A stretch of DNA of 63,627 nt from Dichotomocladium elegans (Eukaryota > Mucoromycota > Mucoromycetes > Mucorales > Lichtheimiaceae). The notes below the pieces were generated by a model. It worked only from the letters and a program-made list of their open reading frames with translations, searched no databases and had not been told where the DNA came from. Numbering within the stretch: the first letter of the stretch is position 1; each line of letters begins with the position of its first letter. The stretch covers positions 1 through 63,627 of the forward strand of contig JAIXMN010000057.1 in assembly GCA_025716815.1 (NCBI GenBank). The letters run 5' to 3'. A program made the translations under genes and the position numbers. Below, in pieces: positions 40,601-50,564 of this stretch.

Positions 40601-42005
40601 GCGGCGTCATGGATCCTTCAATCCATAATCACCTATGCGACACCGGCAAGGAGAGATGTGAGCTCTTCAACAAAGTGATTGTGCACAAGGAGGGCTGCGA
40701 CCTGACGAGAGGGAAAATGGATATCGAGTACGCGGCCATTATCCACTTTCAGGACCCAGAGGATTTGACGCATGTTGGTGATCGTCATTCAGTGTCTACA
40801 TGGCACATACACGTATTGGTAGCCCTGGTTGTCCGGGATGGTGGTGAGGCGTCGCGTGGCTGCTTTAACAGCACGTTTGGATGGCGGTTGTTGGCGCTGG
40901 TGGCGAGGTGCTCGGCGAGCAGCTGCTGCGTAGCTGTTAGGACTCGTTTCCAGACTTCGGGCAGGATTTAGTGGGGCGTGTTGTGATGCATAGATGGAGA
41001 CATCAGTGGTAGGCTGTGCCACGGGCAGTGGCGCAGTTGTAGGCACAGGTGGGGGACTGTTAGCATGAAGGGCTGCAATAGTGGCCTGTGAATCTGCAAG
41101 AGCTTGTTCCAGGCTCTCGATGCACTTGAGGAGTCGAGTGTTCTCAGCTGCAACCGTGGCAAGGTTTGAAAGGCCCTTTTCAGCCACCGTGAGGCAGGCA
41201 AGGATCTCACAGATACAATCTGGCATGTTAGGTCGGTATGTAAGAACATACCTGGATGCAATTCAGTGTCGTCGGGTTGGACTGTGTCCATGTTGGTGGG
41301 GATAGACATGGCAGTGGGCGTGGCGGCAGGTTGCACAGGTTGCTTTAGGATTCTTTTAGTGGGTTTTTTGTTTTTTTCTTGTGCAGAGTGGTTGGCCAGA
41401 GTGATAGCAGCAGTGACCTGCGTGTGTATAAATTCAGGGCTGCATGATCCACAATGGAACATTGGTGCAGCTGGTTCATAGGCCAGGTTCGTTTTGGCAG
41501 ACATATTGATCGTTCCAATGTCTGCGCAGGCCGAGTTGGGGCACACGATCGACGTCTTTGCACTGGAGAAGTCAAGGCAGAGCTGGCAAATAAAGGTGGT
41601 GGAAATAGCAGGCTTTAAACTACCCGAGGCAGCCCACTTTGAACCAGATGAGCCCAAATCCTTTTTCTGAGCACCCATTTCAGGGGTATTGATGGCAGGC
41701 TGAGCGATGGTGGACCTGATGCTAGAGCTGCGGTTCTTTTTGAAGGTAGGGATGTGAGACAGACAGTCTGGGATGTGGGATTGATGGCATTTGGTGCTGA
41801 TGACTGAGATGGGAATTGGCAATTGAGATGTGGGACTGGTCAATCTGCCAATATCGACTGGGATTTCGACGGTATAAGTGTTAGGTAATGCAGGCAACTG
41901 TTCCTGTGCTGTTTGTTGTGTGTTTTTGCTAGTAGGTTGTTGTATTTTAGAGGAGGAGAGAAAACTTCTTTGTGTAACCAATTAAAAAATGTGTTGGAAA
42001 GCGAA
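40601..42005 (-). pseudogene. LINE ORF1 relic upstream of tRNA-Ser
   Basis: Minus strand. The frame from 41981 has a Ser/Pro-rich start and a Cys-rich section (FICQLCLDF...VCPNSACADIG...FHCGSC), possibly a zinc finger. After a one-base shift near 41225, a coiled coil follows (ENTRLLKCIESLEQALADSQ), then a basic stretch and GYQYVYVP. After another shift it shows MRQILWVLKVDNGRVLDIHFP and LLVHNHFVEELTSLL, the same domain as the LINE at 23215. Stops follow and the element is lost at about 40600. It is oriented away from the tRNA gene. Confidence 0.68.
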
Positions 42006-42499
42006 TGTCGTGGACGAACGGAGTTTTGGCTCCAGGACTGCCAAATCAAGGCAAAGATTCAAGCCCAGAAATCCCGGTCGACCCAAGCACTCAATTCGAA
42101 GCACGTGATCCCAAACATCCCTCTTGTCACGTGCCTTTCGGAAGCTAAAATGCCATGGCGCTTCCTGGCATCTTCTGGAACTTGCTCCACGATTACTTCC
42201 CCACCACACCAGTCATGTCACGTCGACTCTTCTAGAAAAAGGATGTCTCTAGAACCATCAGTAGCTTTTGCTAGTATCTTCTTTAGACATTAGTATAAAT
42301 ATCAGCTGTATCCTTTACTACAATAAAGAACAGTCAATCTATCTACTCTTATTCTTATATTCCGCTTCCTCCTGAAATCAAGGCTTCCTCGGCGCATATC
42401 CTCTTGTTTACTGCTAGTTTGAGTACTCTTTGGGCTGGATAAAGATATTATTACAAAAGCGGAAAGAGACAAGACAACTAGGAAACAAGAAAACCGACA
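42006..42499 (+). mobile_element. Solo LTR R, 12 bp upstream of tRNA-Ser
   Basis: 494 bp, TGTCGTGGACG...AACCGACA, with AGTATAAATATCAG and CAATAAAGAACAG inside. CGAA is duplicated at 42002-42005 and 42500-42503. It inserted into the LINE, 9-12 bp before the mature tRNA. Ty3 of yeast also integrates just upstream of tRNA genes, at the Pol III start. Confidence 0.88.
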
Positions 42500-42511
42500 C
42501 GAAAGAAGTGT

Positions 42512-42593
42512 GACAACATGGCCGAGCGGTTAAGGCGTGAGACTCGAAATCTCATGGGCTCTGCCCGCGCAGGTTCGAGTCCTGCTGTTGTCG
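42512..42593 (+). tRNA. tRNA-Ser (CGA)
   Basis: 82 nt. Acceptor GACAACA pairs with TGTTGTC, followed by discriminator G. The anticodon loop ACTCGAAA gives CGA. A long variable arm (TGGGCTCTGCCCGC) is typical of Ser. A box is TGGCCGAGCGG, B box GGTTCGAGTCC. The TTTT terminator lies at 42597-42600. No intron. It appears intact and is bracketed by LTR-R (5' side) and element J (3' side, target at 42610-42613). Confidence 0.95.
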
Positions 42594-42613
42594 TTAGTTT
42601 TCTATTTTGCGTG

Positions 42614-42935
42614 TGTCGACTATTTTTGGCGGATAAACCTTAGCCAGCGATAGTGATGGGCAGTGATAATTAATGTAGTAGTATTCCCCGTTTTATTTAC
42701 GACAAACACCCAGGTATTTATATTAGTTAAAGTGGAAGGGCCAGTCCGGTATCTTCATACTCATTGCCATGGCTTAACGAATTAATAAATGTAGACGGGT
42801 TAATAAATGCAACCCGGACAATAAATGCAGTCGACAGGGACGTCGATGGAGTCAGGGGTAGATGTTCTCCAATAATCCCCTTTTTGGGTCCCTACAGCAA
42901 GTCGATCTGATTGGCTCCAGAATTCATACGCGACA
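42614..42935 (-). repeat. Element J 3' LTR
   Basis: 322 bp. On the minus strand it reads TGTCGCGTATGAATTC...AATAGTCGACA. GGTATTTATATT on + gives the TATA box. Next to it (42936-42950) is the purine tract, ATACCCCCTCCCC on +. Confidence 0.93.
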
Positions 42936-45900
42936 ATACCCCCTCCCCAGAAGGTTGGTCGTCCTCGGACAACACGGATAACTGGGCATTGGCGGCAGCG
43001 GCGGCTTCCAGATGGCGTCGTTCGGCAGCTCGAGCAGCGGTCGGGTCATACCAAGGGTCTTGTGTGACTGGAGAACCAGTGTGGATAGGTCGGAGGCGAT
43101 CGGTGTGGACCCAGGAGGAATATCCGCGGCCTTGGAGGTCACTGAGCTTATATATGTTGGTGTCGTAGTTGCAAGCGAGAACTCGAAAGGGGCCCTTCCA
43201 ATTATATTCGAGACTCAATTTGTTTTCATGGCGTAGAAGCACGTGGTCACCTATGGAGAACTGCTGCGGCCGGATAAGTGCATCCCAGCGAGCTTTGTCT
43301 TTTGCGGCATTATCGTGAAGACGTTGTGTGGCGAGCTCCCGAGCTTCTTGTAATCGACGGACTTCCGGAATACGAACCGACGTGGGCGTAGGGTTAGGCG
43401 ACAATGGGGTGGAGTTATCAAGGAAAGGTCGGAGCGCATCACCGGGGAGCCTGGGTTCTTGCCCGTATACTAGGAAAAATGGACTGAACCCCGTTGTTCG
43501 ATGCTTGCGTATCCGACAGGAGAAGAGGGAGGGTTCAATGAATTGATCCCATTGGTGTATCTTGCCGTTGACATACTTGCGCAGCATTTGTTTGAAAATA
43601 CCATTCGTGCGTTCGGCCTTGCCGTTGGTGCGGGGGTGGTATGCCGAGGTCAGCATATGCTTGAGCTTCAAGCGGCCTAAGTAAATACTGAGAATATTGG
43701 ACATGAAGTTGGCTCCACGGTCGGTAACGATCTCTGCCGGGCAGCCAAATCGCATAACAATTTCCTCGTATAGAAAATTGGCAATAGCCTCTCCGGTCGC
43801 GTCAGGGACTGCGCGGGCGACGGTCCAGTTTGTCATTGAGTCGACGCCAACAAGAAGCCAACGATTACCTGATGCAGTGGTGGGAAGCTCGCCCACAAAG
43901 TCTAGATGCCAGCGCGAGAAAGCGGGCGGTACTTCTAAAGGTTTCATCGGCGCGTGATGGATGTTGCGTCCTGCGTTGGAAGCCAGTTGGCACTGCGGAC
44001 ATGAAGCTAGCCAGCACTGGATATCGGTACGCATATCAGGCCACCACCACCTTTTACGCATCAAATCGTACACGGTCGTATTACCAGCATGGCCAAATGC
44101 TTGATGGAAGTTCTGCACCAGGTCGGCTCGTCGAGCAAATAGCACGTAACGCACTTCGTGCTTATCCTTGCCGATCTTGACGTAACGGAACACTTGGCCA
44201 TTGTTGCTGGCGAACTTATCTTTGTGCTTGATGAGGAGATCCTTGTACATAGCTGGCCATTGGTCCTCCGGCTTAGCGTAGAATTTCGGCCAGTCCGATT
44301 CCTGTATGGAGCGTACCGCATACAAATACTCTGGCTCAAGATCATTTTCGGTGGTTCTACATGCTACGCCGTCGCGCCGTGACAATAGATCAGGAACGTG
44401 ATTTTCTTTACCTGGTTTGTATTGTATGTCGGGGTCATAAAGCTCCATCTCGGCAATCCAACGAGTTAACCATGGCGTTGGCTTGGTCTGAGAACGAAAA
44501 TATTTCAACGGATGATGGTCGGTGAACACAGTGTAGCGCCGCCCTTCAATGAAGCAACGCCAGGTCCGGAGAGCATGGAGAATCGCTAAAAGCTCGCGCT
44601 CTTGTGCAGGATAATTGCGCTCCGCAGCCGAAAGCTTTTTGGATTCAAAGGCCAATGGGTGTCTTTGGCCATCTGGGCCATCTTGCAGGAGAACAGCGCC
44701 TACGCCGTAATCAGATGCATCTGTTTCTATCACAAAAGGTAAGTCTGGATTAGGTGGCTGAAGAATTGGTGCGCCGCTCATTCGGGCCTTGATTTCTTCA
44801 AATGCACGTTGACAGTCGGCAGTCCAGGTTATCTCCCTTTTCTTCGTGCCCGTGCCTTTTGTTAAGTCAGTTAATGGTGCTGCAATCGCCGCGAAATCGC
44901 GAATGAATCGCCGATAGTGCGATCCTAAGCCGATGAACTGGCGGACCTCTTGTACGTTTGCTGGTTGCGGCCATTCTAAAATAGCTTGTACCTTTTTCCT
45001 TGACGGGAGGATACCGTTCGCCGATACTTGGAACCCAACAAACTCAAGTTCGGTCTTGTTCAGCTCGCACTTCTTGAGGTTGGCAATCAACTTCGCTTTG
45101 CGCAGACGCTCCAGTACTTGGCGAACGTGCTGATAATGTTCGGCTTCCGATTTGCTGAAGATGAGGATGTCATCTAGATAGACCAAGGCGAAGTCATCGA
45201 GATAATCCCCGAGTATCGAATTCATAAGCTTTTGGAAGGTAGGCGGTGCATTTGTAAGGCCAAATGGTAGGACAAGGAACTCGTACGACCCATAGCGAGT
45301 ATTAAAAGCCGTTTTGGGGATATCTTCTTCTCGGATACGCACCTGATGGTATCCACTCTTCAAGTCGATGCTAGAGAAGAACTTGGCGCCCCCAAGTCTC
45401 TCCAAGCACTCATCGATGCGTGGTAATGGGTGTGTGTTACGGAGTGTGACTCGATTGACTGCACGATAATCAACGCAGAGGCGCATAGAGCCATCTTTTT
45501 TTCGGACAAAGAGCACAGGGGCTCCCCATGGCGAAGAACTCGGTCGGATCAGGCGAAGGTCCAGCAGTTCACTTATTTGTTTTCTGAGCTCGTCTAGCTC
45601 GCGGGGACTCATCTTGAATGGCGGCCTCGATATCGGATTGGCATCGCCTGTGTCAATGACATGTTCGACACCGCGGTCTGGAGGAAGACCGGGCAATTTG
45701 TCCTGGAACACGTCGCTGAATTCGGCCACCAGAGAGGAATACATGTTGTCCTTTGGCTCGCCGACTTCCTGTGAATTGGGTCGAACATAGCAAAGGAACA
45801 TCTGTTCGATTTGCTTGGATCGTTCTATGCGCTGTACTTGCCTGTGCGAAATTAAGTAGGCCAGGTCGGGGACTGCGCGTTGCTGCTGCGGGCGCAAGAC

Positions 45901-46449
45901 GTAGCTGTTGTTATTGGTGTTGATCCGCCATGTGTCAAGGTCCCAGTCAGGCATCGGATTAACTGTCTTGAGCCAGTCGCGGCCCAAAATTACATCAAAC
46001 TTGGTTTCGAGGATGTATGCTTCGATCGTGTGCTTGTAACCTTGTGCATCGAGGGGCAATGTGGCTTGTGAGGTAATGTGTAGGACATGTCCACCAGCAG
46101 TTTCCACTTGTCTGCCAGGTACGGTTCGAATGGATAGGTTAGTGGCGACACGAGGCGCCACATAAGAACCCGTGGCTCCCGAGTCAATAAGGACGTTCAC
46201 GGGACGACCGTCGCATAACATGGAGTACAATGGCAAATCAGTTTTGTTTATTGATAATAAATCGTCAAGATGGTGCCTGTCTGCTTCTAAATGGTCCTGA
46301 AGCCTCCGGGCCTCTTGGTCCTCGCCGTCGGATAGATCGATGAGTGCCTCTTCTGACACTTTGGCCTTTTCGTGCTCGGCCTTGATCGCGTTGAGGGATT
46401 GTTGTTGTGGGCGCGGATGGACCCTCTTCAATGCATCCGCGCCTTGCCT
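42892..46449 (-). CDS. pol: Element J Pol: protease-RT-RNase H-integrase
   Basis: About 1185 codons from the shift site. Protease LIDSGATGSY, RT RLCVDYRAVN and YLDDILIFSK, RNase H ETDASDYGVG and FTDHHPLKY. Integrase zinc region HQAFGHAGN...CPQCQLA, core HLDFVGEL, VTDRGANF, NGKAERTNG, and GPY/F YNWKGPFRVLA. No chromodomain. The end WYDPTAARAAERRHLE...SGEGVLS reads through the polypurine tract and about 40 nt into the LTR. Completely open, so potentially active. It would cut the polyprotein, copy RNA into DNA and insert it. Confidence 0.93.
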   Translation of the reverse strand, partial: RQGADALKRVHPRPQQQSLNAIKAEHEKAKVSEEALIDLSDGEDQEARRLQDHLEADRHHLDDLLSINKTDLPLYSMLCDGRPVNVLIDSGATGSYVAPRVATNLSIRTVPGRQVETAGGHVLHITSQATLPLDAQGYKHTIEAYILETKFDVILGRDWLKTVNPMPDWDLDTWRINTNNNSYVLRPQQQRAVPDLAYLISHRQVQRIERSKQIEQMFLCYVRPNSQEVGEPKDNMYSSLVAEFSDVFQDKLPGLPPDRGVEHVIDTGDANPISRPPFKMSPRELDELRKQISELLDLRLIRPSSSPWGAPVLFVRKKDGSMRLCVDYRAVNRVTLRNTHPLPRIDECLERLGGAKFFSSIDLKSGYHQVRIREEDIPKTAFNTRYGSYEFLVLPFGLTNAPPTFQKLMNSILGDYLDDFALVYLDDILIFSKSEAEHYQHVRQVLERLRKAKLIANLKKCELNKTELEFVGFQVSANGILPSRKKVQAILEWPQPANVQEVRQFIGLGSHYRRFIRDFAAIAAPLTDLTKGTGTKKREITWTADCQRAFEEIKARMSGAPILQPPNPDLPFVIETDASDYGVGAVLLQDGPDGQRHPLAFESKKLSAAERNYPAQERELLAILHALRTWRCFIEGRRYTVFTDHHPLKYFRSQTKPTPWLTRWIAEMELYDPDIQYKPGKENHVPDLLSRRDGVACRTTENDLEPEYLYAVRSIQESDWPKFYAKPEDQWPAMYKDLLIKHKDKFASNNGQVFRYVKIGKDKHEVRYVLFARRADLVQNFHQAFGHAGNTTVYDLMRKRWWWPDMRTDIQCWLASCPQCQLASNAGRNIHHAPMKPLEVPPAFSRWHLDFVGELPTTASGNRWLLVGVDSMTNWTVARAVPDATGEAIANFLYEEIVMRFGCPAEIVTDRGANFMSNILSIYLGRLKLKHMLTSAYHPRTNGKAERTNGIFKQMLRKYVNGKIHQWDQFIEPSLFSCRIRKHRTTGFSPFFLVYGQEPRLPGDALRPFLDNSTPLSPNPTPTSVRIPEVRRLQEARELATQRLHDNAAKDKARWDALIRPQQFSIGDHVLLRHENKLSLEYNWKGPFRVLACNYDTNIYKLSDLQGRGYSSWVHTDRLRPIHTGSPVTQDPWYDPTAARAAERRHLEAAAAANAQLSVLSEDDQPSGEGVLSRMNSGANQIDLL

Positions 46450-47495
46450 TTTGGGTGGCCTTGGAAACTGGGTTGCCGCTGGTTGCTGCGACGTTGCTTA
46501 CTGGGCTCCGCTAACTCTGATGGGCATTCCCGTGCGAGATGTCCTCGGCCGCCACAGTTGAAGCATTCCTTGCTACGTAGATGATCACGTGAGCCGTGGC
46601 GCCGCCCTTGGTTATTTCGTTCTCCACGCCCGCCTTGCTGGAAGTGTATCGCGTCTAGATCCATTGGCGCGACCCCGTTGGTCCGTAAGTACTGGGGCGT
46701 TGTTGTGATATTTCGGAACGTGGATTGTGAAGGTACGGATCCATAAGATCCTGGTGTGTCGTTAAAATCGTGACCCCTACGACGAGCACTTTCGTACGCC
46801 AGTGCGATGCGGATCGCCTCGGTGGAGGTCTGAGGGAAGCAAGTCCTGACGTGTACGCATACCTCTTCTTGTAGACCTCTCACGAACCTGTCAAGGGCCT
46901 CATCATCCGTCATGTGCGGCAGCGAGGCACAGGCAATCTGGAACTGTGTGACGTACGCTTGTACTGAGCCGACCTGCGTCAAACTCGCTAGGCGGTCTCG
47001 TGCCAATTGACTTGCGTTCACTGGACTGAAAGTGCGGATGATGCGTCTCTTAAAATCGTTCCAGTCAGCAATGTCCTCACCAAAACGCTCTTCGTGCTGC
47101 CACCAGATATCAGCGTCACCCCGTAACAGTGTTTTGGCATATTCGGGCCAGTCATGCTGTGGAAGTGAGGACATACCCAAGTACCGTTCGACCGCGCGTG
47201 TCCAACATTGCACGGCATCAAGGGAGCGGTCTCCGTTGTACGTGTCGGGTTCACGCATTTTCACCGAAAAACCTTCCTTCTTTGCAAGAAGTGCAAGGAC
47301 TGCCTTGAGCATCACTTGGGTCGCGTCTTCCTGTGGTAGTTCTTGTTCTTGACTTGGCATAATGGGGCTTTCCGGTATATCTTCTAATATAGATCTTGTT
47401 TCAGGGGGTTCCTCGTCGTCGTCGTCGTATGCTCGCAAGCGGTCGCTGCGATATGTTCGGAAGCTGGGTGGAATAGCTTGAGTCGGGTGGGTCAT
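46428..47495 (-). CDS. gag: Element J Gag
   Basis: 355 codons. ATG at 47495. Capsid-like Gag domain: CWTRAVERYLGMSS, YAKTLLRGDADIWW, IRTFSPVNASQLARDRL, EALDRFVRGLQEEV. PMDLDAIHF leads to one CCHC knuckle, CFNCGGRGHLAREC. An upstream ATG within the priming site opens a mini-ORF of ATG CTT ATA TGA, whose stop overlaps the gag ATG; this may tune gag translation (inference). Ends in HPKGKARMH at 46428. Confidence 0.92.
   Translation of the reverse strand: MTHPTQAIPPSFRTYRSDRLRAYDDDDEEPPETRSILEDIPESPIMPSQEQELPQEDATQVMLKAVLALLAKKEGFSVKMREPDTYNGDRSLDAVQCWTRAVERYLGMSSLPQHDWPEYAKTLLRGDADIWWQHEERFGEDIADWNDFKRRIIRTFSPVNASQLARDRLASLTQVGSVQAYVTQFQIACASLPHMTDDEALDRFVRGLQEEVCVHVRTCFPQTSTEAIRIALAYESARRRGHDFNDTPGSYGSVPSQSTFRNITTTPQYLRTNGVAPMDLDAIHFQQGGRGERNNQGRRHGSRDHLRSKECFNCGGRGHLARECPSELAEPSKQRRSNQRQPSFQGHPKGKARMH
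46449..46455 (-). promoter_or_regulatory. Candidate -1 ribosomal frameshift heptamer
   Basis: C CCA AAA in gag phase, seven codons before the gag stop. A -1 slip joins the pol frame. Same heptamer and flanking codons (CAC CCA AAA GGC) as in E1. Confidence 0.6.
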
Positions 47496-47500
47496 ATAAG

Positions 47501-47512
47501 CATCAGCTACCA
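47501..47512 (-). promoter_or_regulatory. Element J primer-binding site
   Basis: TGGTAGCTGATG on the minus strand, two bases from the LTR. Its ATG starts the three-codon mini-ORF that overlaps the gag start. Confidence 0.75.
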
Positions 47513-47514
47513 GT

Positions 47515-47836
47515 TGTCGACTATTTTTGGCGGATAAACCTTAGCCAGCGATAGTGATGGGCAGTGATAATTAATGTAGTAGTATTCCCCGTTTTATTTA
47601 CGACAAACACCCAGGTATTTATATTAGTTAAAGTGGAAGGGCCAGTCCGGTATCTTCATACTCATTGCCATGGCTTAACGAATTAATAAATGTAGACGGG
47701 TTAATAAATGCAACCCGGACAATAAATGCAGTCGACAGGGACGTCGATGGAGTCAGGGGTAGATGTTCTCCAATAATCCCCTTTTTGGGTCCCTACAGCA
47801 AGTCGATCTGATTGGCTCCAGAATTCATACGCGACA
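47515..47836 (-). repeat. Element J 5' LTR
   Basis: 322 bp, identical by eye to 42614-42935. CGTG follows. Confidence 0.93.
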
Positions 47837-47845
47837 CGTGTCGTG

Positions 47846-48153
47846 TGTCGTGCCTATATTTTGGCGGTTACACCGTAGCCAATAGCAACAACTCAAGGGT
47901 AACAATAGAAATAGCGCGATCGCCTTTTTGATGTCCTTCATTGATATCAATATAATGGGATATTTATACTATTCTAAAATGTGTCCGCAGCATGATGGTT
48001 GAGTAGTCATAATCAAGCTAAGCGTCCGCAGCAAGGAGAATGCGCAGCAGTAAGCGACTGCGCCGGAACGTGTGACAAAGAGGTTTGATGGAATTGTCAG
48101 TCCAAAAGTTCTTGCAAACGATTCTGATTGGCCAGAGAGCCTTTGTTACGACA
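47846..48153 (-). mobile_element. Solo LTR L (H/K type), 4-bp duplication CGTG
   Basis: 308 bp. TGTCGTGCCTATATTTTGG on + resembles the distal ends of the H and K LTRs (GGCGGTTACACCGTAGCC shared). CGTG at 47842-47845 and 48154-48157. It lies next to the CGTG used by J. No gene lies inside. Confidence 0.85.
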
Positions 48154-48174
48154 CGTGCGTATATTTTTGTCGTT

Positions 48175-48263
48175 GTGTCGCATATGAATTCTAGAGCCAA
48201 TCAGATCGACTTGCTGTAGGGACCCAAAAAGGGGATTATTGGAGAACACCTACCCCTAGGTCC
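48175..48263 (+). repeat. Truncated J-type LTR, plus orientation
   Basis: TGTCGCATATGAATTC, then GCCAATCAGATCGACTTGC and AAAAAGGGGATTATTGGAG match the first ~90 bp of J's LTR. Similarity stops after CACCTACCCCT. Confidence 0.75.
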
Positions 48264-48887
48264 TCTCATTACATCAATTAAATCAATCAATTATTTCTTA
48301 TAAAGGAAGGGCGCCTTTTATGGAAGTGCTGTAGATTGGAGCTCAGTAACTTTGTAAGAGTCGGAAAGCGAAAGCCTAACCATATTACTTAACCTACCTG
48401 CGACACTTACGCACCCGCTTTAACATACCTTTAAAATGGATACGCGCACCAACATTTCCGAACACGAGATCATCTTGACGATTGCAGATAGCATTTTGGC
48501 TCTTGAAGATGCACTCTGAGATGGATGGATTAGAGAGAATGAAAAAAGACAACTATAAAAGTATCTTTGAGGTTGATGTTTATTCCTGAAAATAAAATAA
48601 CTCTCTTTTATAATAATTCTATTAGAACGGCGATGTAAGTGCTTAATCCTGTTAGGACGTATCGGATGAGAGCATTCTCTTTTCATTGTCCTCTTCAAGA
48701 CCAGTGATGGATCCTGGGTAGAGGAAGTACCTTTGATAGGTGCGATTGTCCTGTCACGCAAGCGGATATGAAAATATCGGTCCCTGAACATCAATGTGTT
48801 AAATTCATCATTGTCTTAGTTTCAGGATATCGGCGATAGTGATGTGAAACCGGCTAAGTTCTCTAACACGGATCAATGTTCACCACA
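48264..48887. other. No recognised gene
   Basis: AT-rich, 624 bp. It may include diverged LTR DNA (TTCTTATAAAGG near 48295; AAAATAAAATAAC near 48590). A 124-codon minus ORF (48794-48420) is basic, resembles nothing I know, and is probably chance. Confidence 0.35.
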
Positions 48888-49937
48888 CCTCTATTCCTGA
48901 CGCGCGCTGCCTTTTAAATCGCCATGCATTAACTTATCGGCAGCACCAGACCGAGAGTAGCGCGGTGATGGACAATCACGAGCAATATGACCGCGACCAT
49001 CACAGTTATAACAGCGGTGGGGTCAACTCTGTTGGTGCGATCTGGTCGTGCCTTGAAACCGGCGGTTGATCACATCTAGATCCATAGGCGTAGGACCCTC
49101 GGTATGTTGGGTGACGTTAGGTGTAGGACGTGTTGCTGGGCGGTTGATGTCTGAGTAGTGACGTCCCATAGGGTCACCATTACCGGCGGCGTACTCCTTC
49201 ATGGCCTCGTATGACTCAGCTGCGTTATACGCGGCAAGAAGAGTGGCTGGTTCCTTCATCAAGACGGGGAGACGAGCATCCAAGTTGAGTCCGTGGATGA
49301 ATGCGTCGACGGCATCCTCCTGATCCATCCCGGGTAGGTCCAGCATAATATCCCGGAATGCGACCATGTACTCATGGATGGTGCCAGAGGCGGTCGTGCC
49401 TTGCTTGAGCTGGCGGAGCTTGTTTTGGGCAACCTGAGCGTAGTTGCGCGGCTTGAACTCAAAACGAATGGCCGCACAAAAGTCTTCCCATGTCTTGGGC
49501 GTCTGGTTGGTATTGGCATCTGGGCTGAATGACATCTCCAGATGTCACCACCATGTTGCAGCACTGTCCCGCAGGAGTGTCAAAGCATAGGCTACTCTTT
49601 CAGGGTCGCTGAGTTCGGCATGATCAACGTACTTATCGACGGTGTGTAACCAAGCTTCCACCACTGATGACGAGCGACTGCCGCAGAAGAGGTCAGGTTG
49701 GACTGGTTTGACCTTCATGGCAGGGATCGAACGGCTCTTGGATTCCTCACGCAAAGCCTTGATCTCTTGTTGCTGTGCTTGCATTTGTTGCATCATCACA
49801 TGCATCGCCTCGAGCATTGCCTTGGAGTCGGTTATCATGTTTTGTTCTTCATCTGAATCGGAAGTGTTGTTGTCCTGGAAGTGATGTTGTTGGAAGGTTG
49901 ATCTTTGAAAATTCGCTTGCGATGAATCACTGGGCAT
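48888..49937 (-). pseudogene. gag: Element M gag, only coding relic of this element
   Basis: ATG 49937 lies in the priming site (49935-49946). One frame of about 350 codons carries a Gln-rich helical start (MMQQMQAQQQEIKALREE), the capsid-like domain (LHTVDKYVDHAELSDPERVAYALTLL...WEDFCAAIRFEFKPRNYAQVAQNKL...EYMVAFRDIMLDLPGM), PMDLDVINR and a CCHC knuckle CYNCDGRGHIARDC near 49000. Two in-frame TGA codons (49545 and 49023) interrupt it, with no frameshift. Coding ends near 48888 and pol is absent. It would have been the capsid protein of the LTR-D family. Confidence 0.78.
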
Positions 49938-49948
49938 CAGCTACCAAA

Positions 49949-50271
49949 TGTCGTCTTTTATCAAAACTTTGATACCACGGAGAAGAGACGACGTCCACTG
50001 AGAGAATAACCACGAAGAGATAACCACGGAGAGATAGAACCACACAGATACTTGTACCATCTGATAGATGATCCTCTTTATTAAAACAACTGTCCCCTTA
50101 TTTATACTGTATTGATCACTACGAAAATGACTACAATGCTGTCAATATGGCTACCGATGACTCATGTTTAGCAACCATTGTCATTTGGACTTTGTTTCCA
50201 AAAGTGCTACGCTCCTCGGTAATGGTCGTGCAGCCAGTGGTTAAAATAATTGATCTGACTGTACTACGACA
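49949..50271 (-). repeat. LTR-D, intact copy (5' LTR of element M)
   Basis: 323 bp, TGTCGTCTTTTATC...GTACTACGACA on +, with CTTATTTATACTG (TATA, reversed) and CCTCTTTATT (polyA, reversed). Reference copy for the split LTR-D around elements A and B. Confidence 0.85.
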
Positions 50272-50272
50272 G

Positions 50273-50564
50273 TGTCGTGCGTATATTTTGGCGGTTACAC
50301 CGTAGCCAATAGCAACGACCAAGCGTAACCGTAGAAGAAGAAGGGTAACGGATAGATGATGTTTATTGCATGGCACTACTTGGATATTTATACTGGTTTT
50401 GCTATCTAATAATAATCATGGAGAAGTGGGATAAAAGGGAAATAGAAGTGGGCTGTGCGTCTGATGCGAGGACTACTGTCATTCGTGCACTTGTCGAAGA
50501 GGACTATGAAAAGCGATAAAAATAGAGAGCACCGTTGATTGGTCAAGCAATCTGTGCTACGACA
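50273..50564 (-). repeat. Element K 3' LTR
   Basis: 292 bp. On the minus strand TGTCGTAGCACAGATTGC...CGCACGACA, clearly related to but distinct from the H LTR. Purine tract next to it (ATATCCCCTCCCC on +). Confidence 0.9.

Larger units (their letters stand above)
42614..47836 (-). mobile_element. Element J: intact-looking gag-pol Ty3/gypsy element
   Basis: 5223 bp, with two 322-bp LTRs identical by eye. Target duplication CGTG (42610-42613, 47837-47840). gag and pol are both open on the minus strand, with the same -1 shift site as E1. The target lies 17-20 bp past the end of tRNA-Ser, just beyond its terminator. Confidence 0.93.

Noticed and set aside
40609..40971. 120-codon plus-strand ORF as a gene
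   Set aside because: The minus strand encodes the LINE ORF1 domain here; the plus ORF is its shadow.
42512..42593. tRNA-Ser as a tRNA-derived SINE
   Set aside because: Full-length, well-paired, with a Pol III terminator and no A-tail or SINE body.
48420..48794. 124-codon basic minus-strand ORF
   Set aside because: No motif and low-complexity basic composition in AT-rich DNA between LTR scraps; no support.
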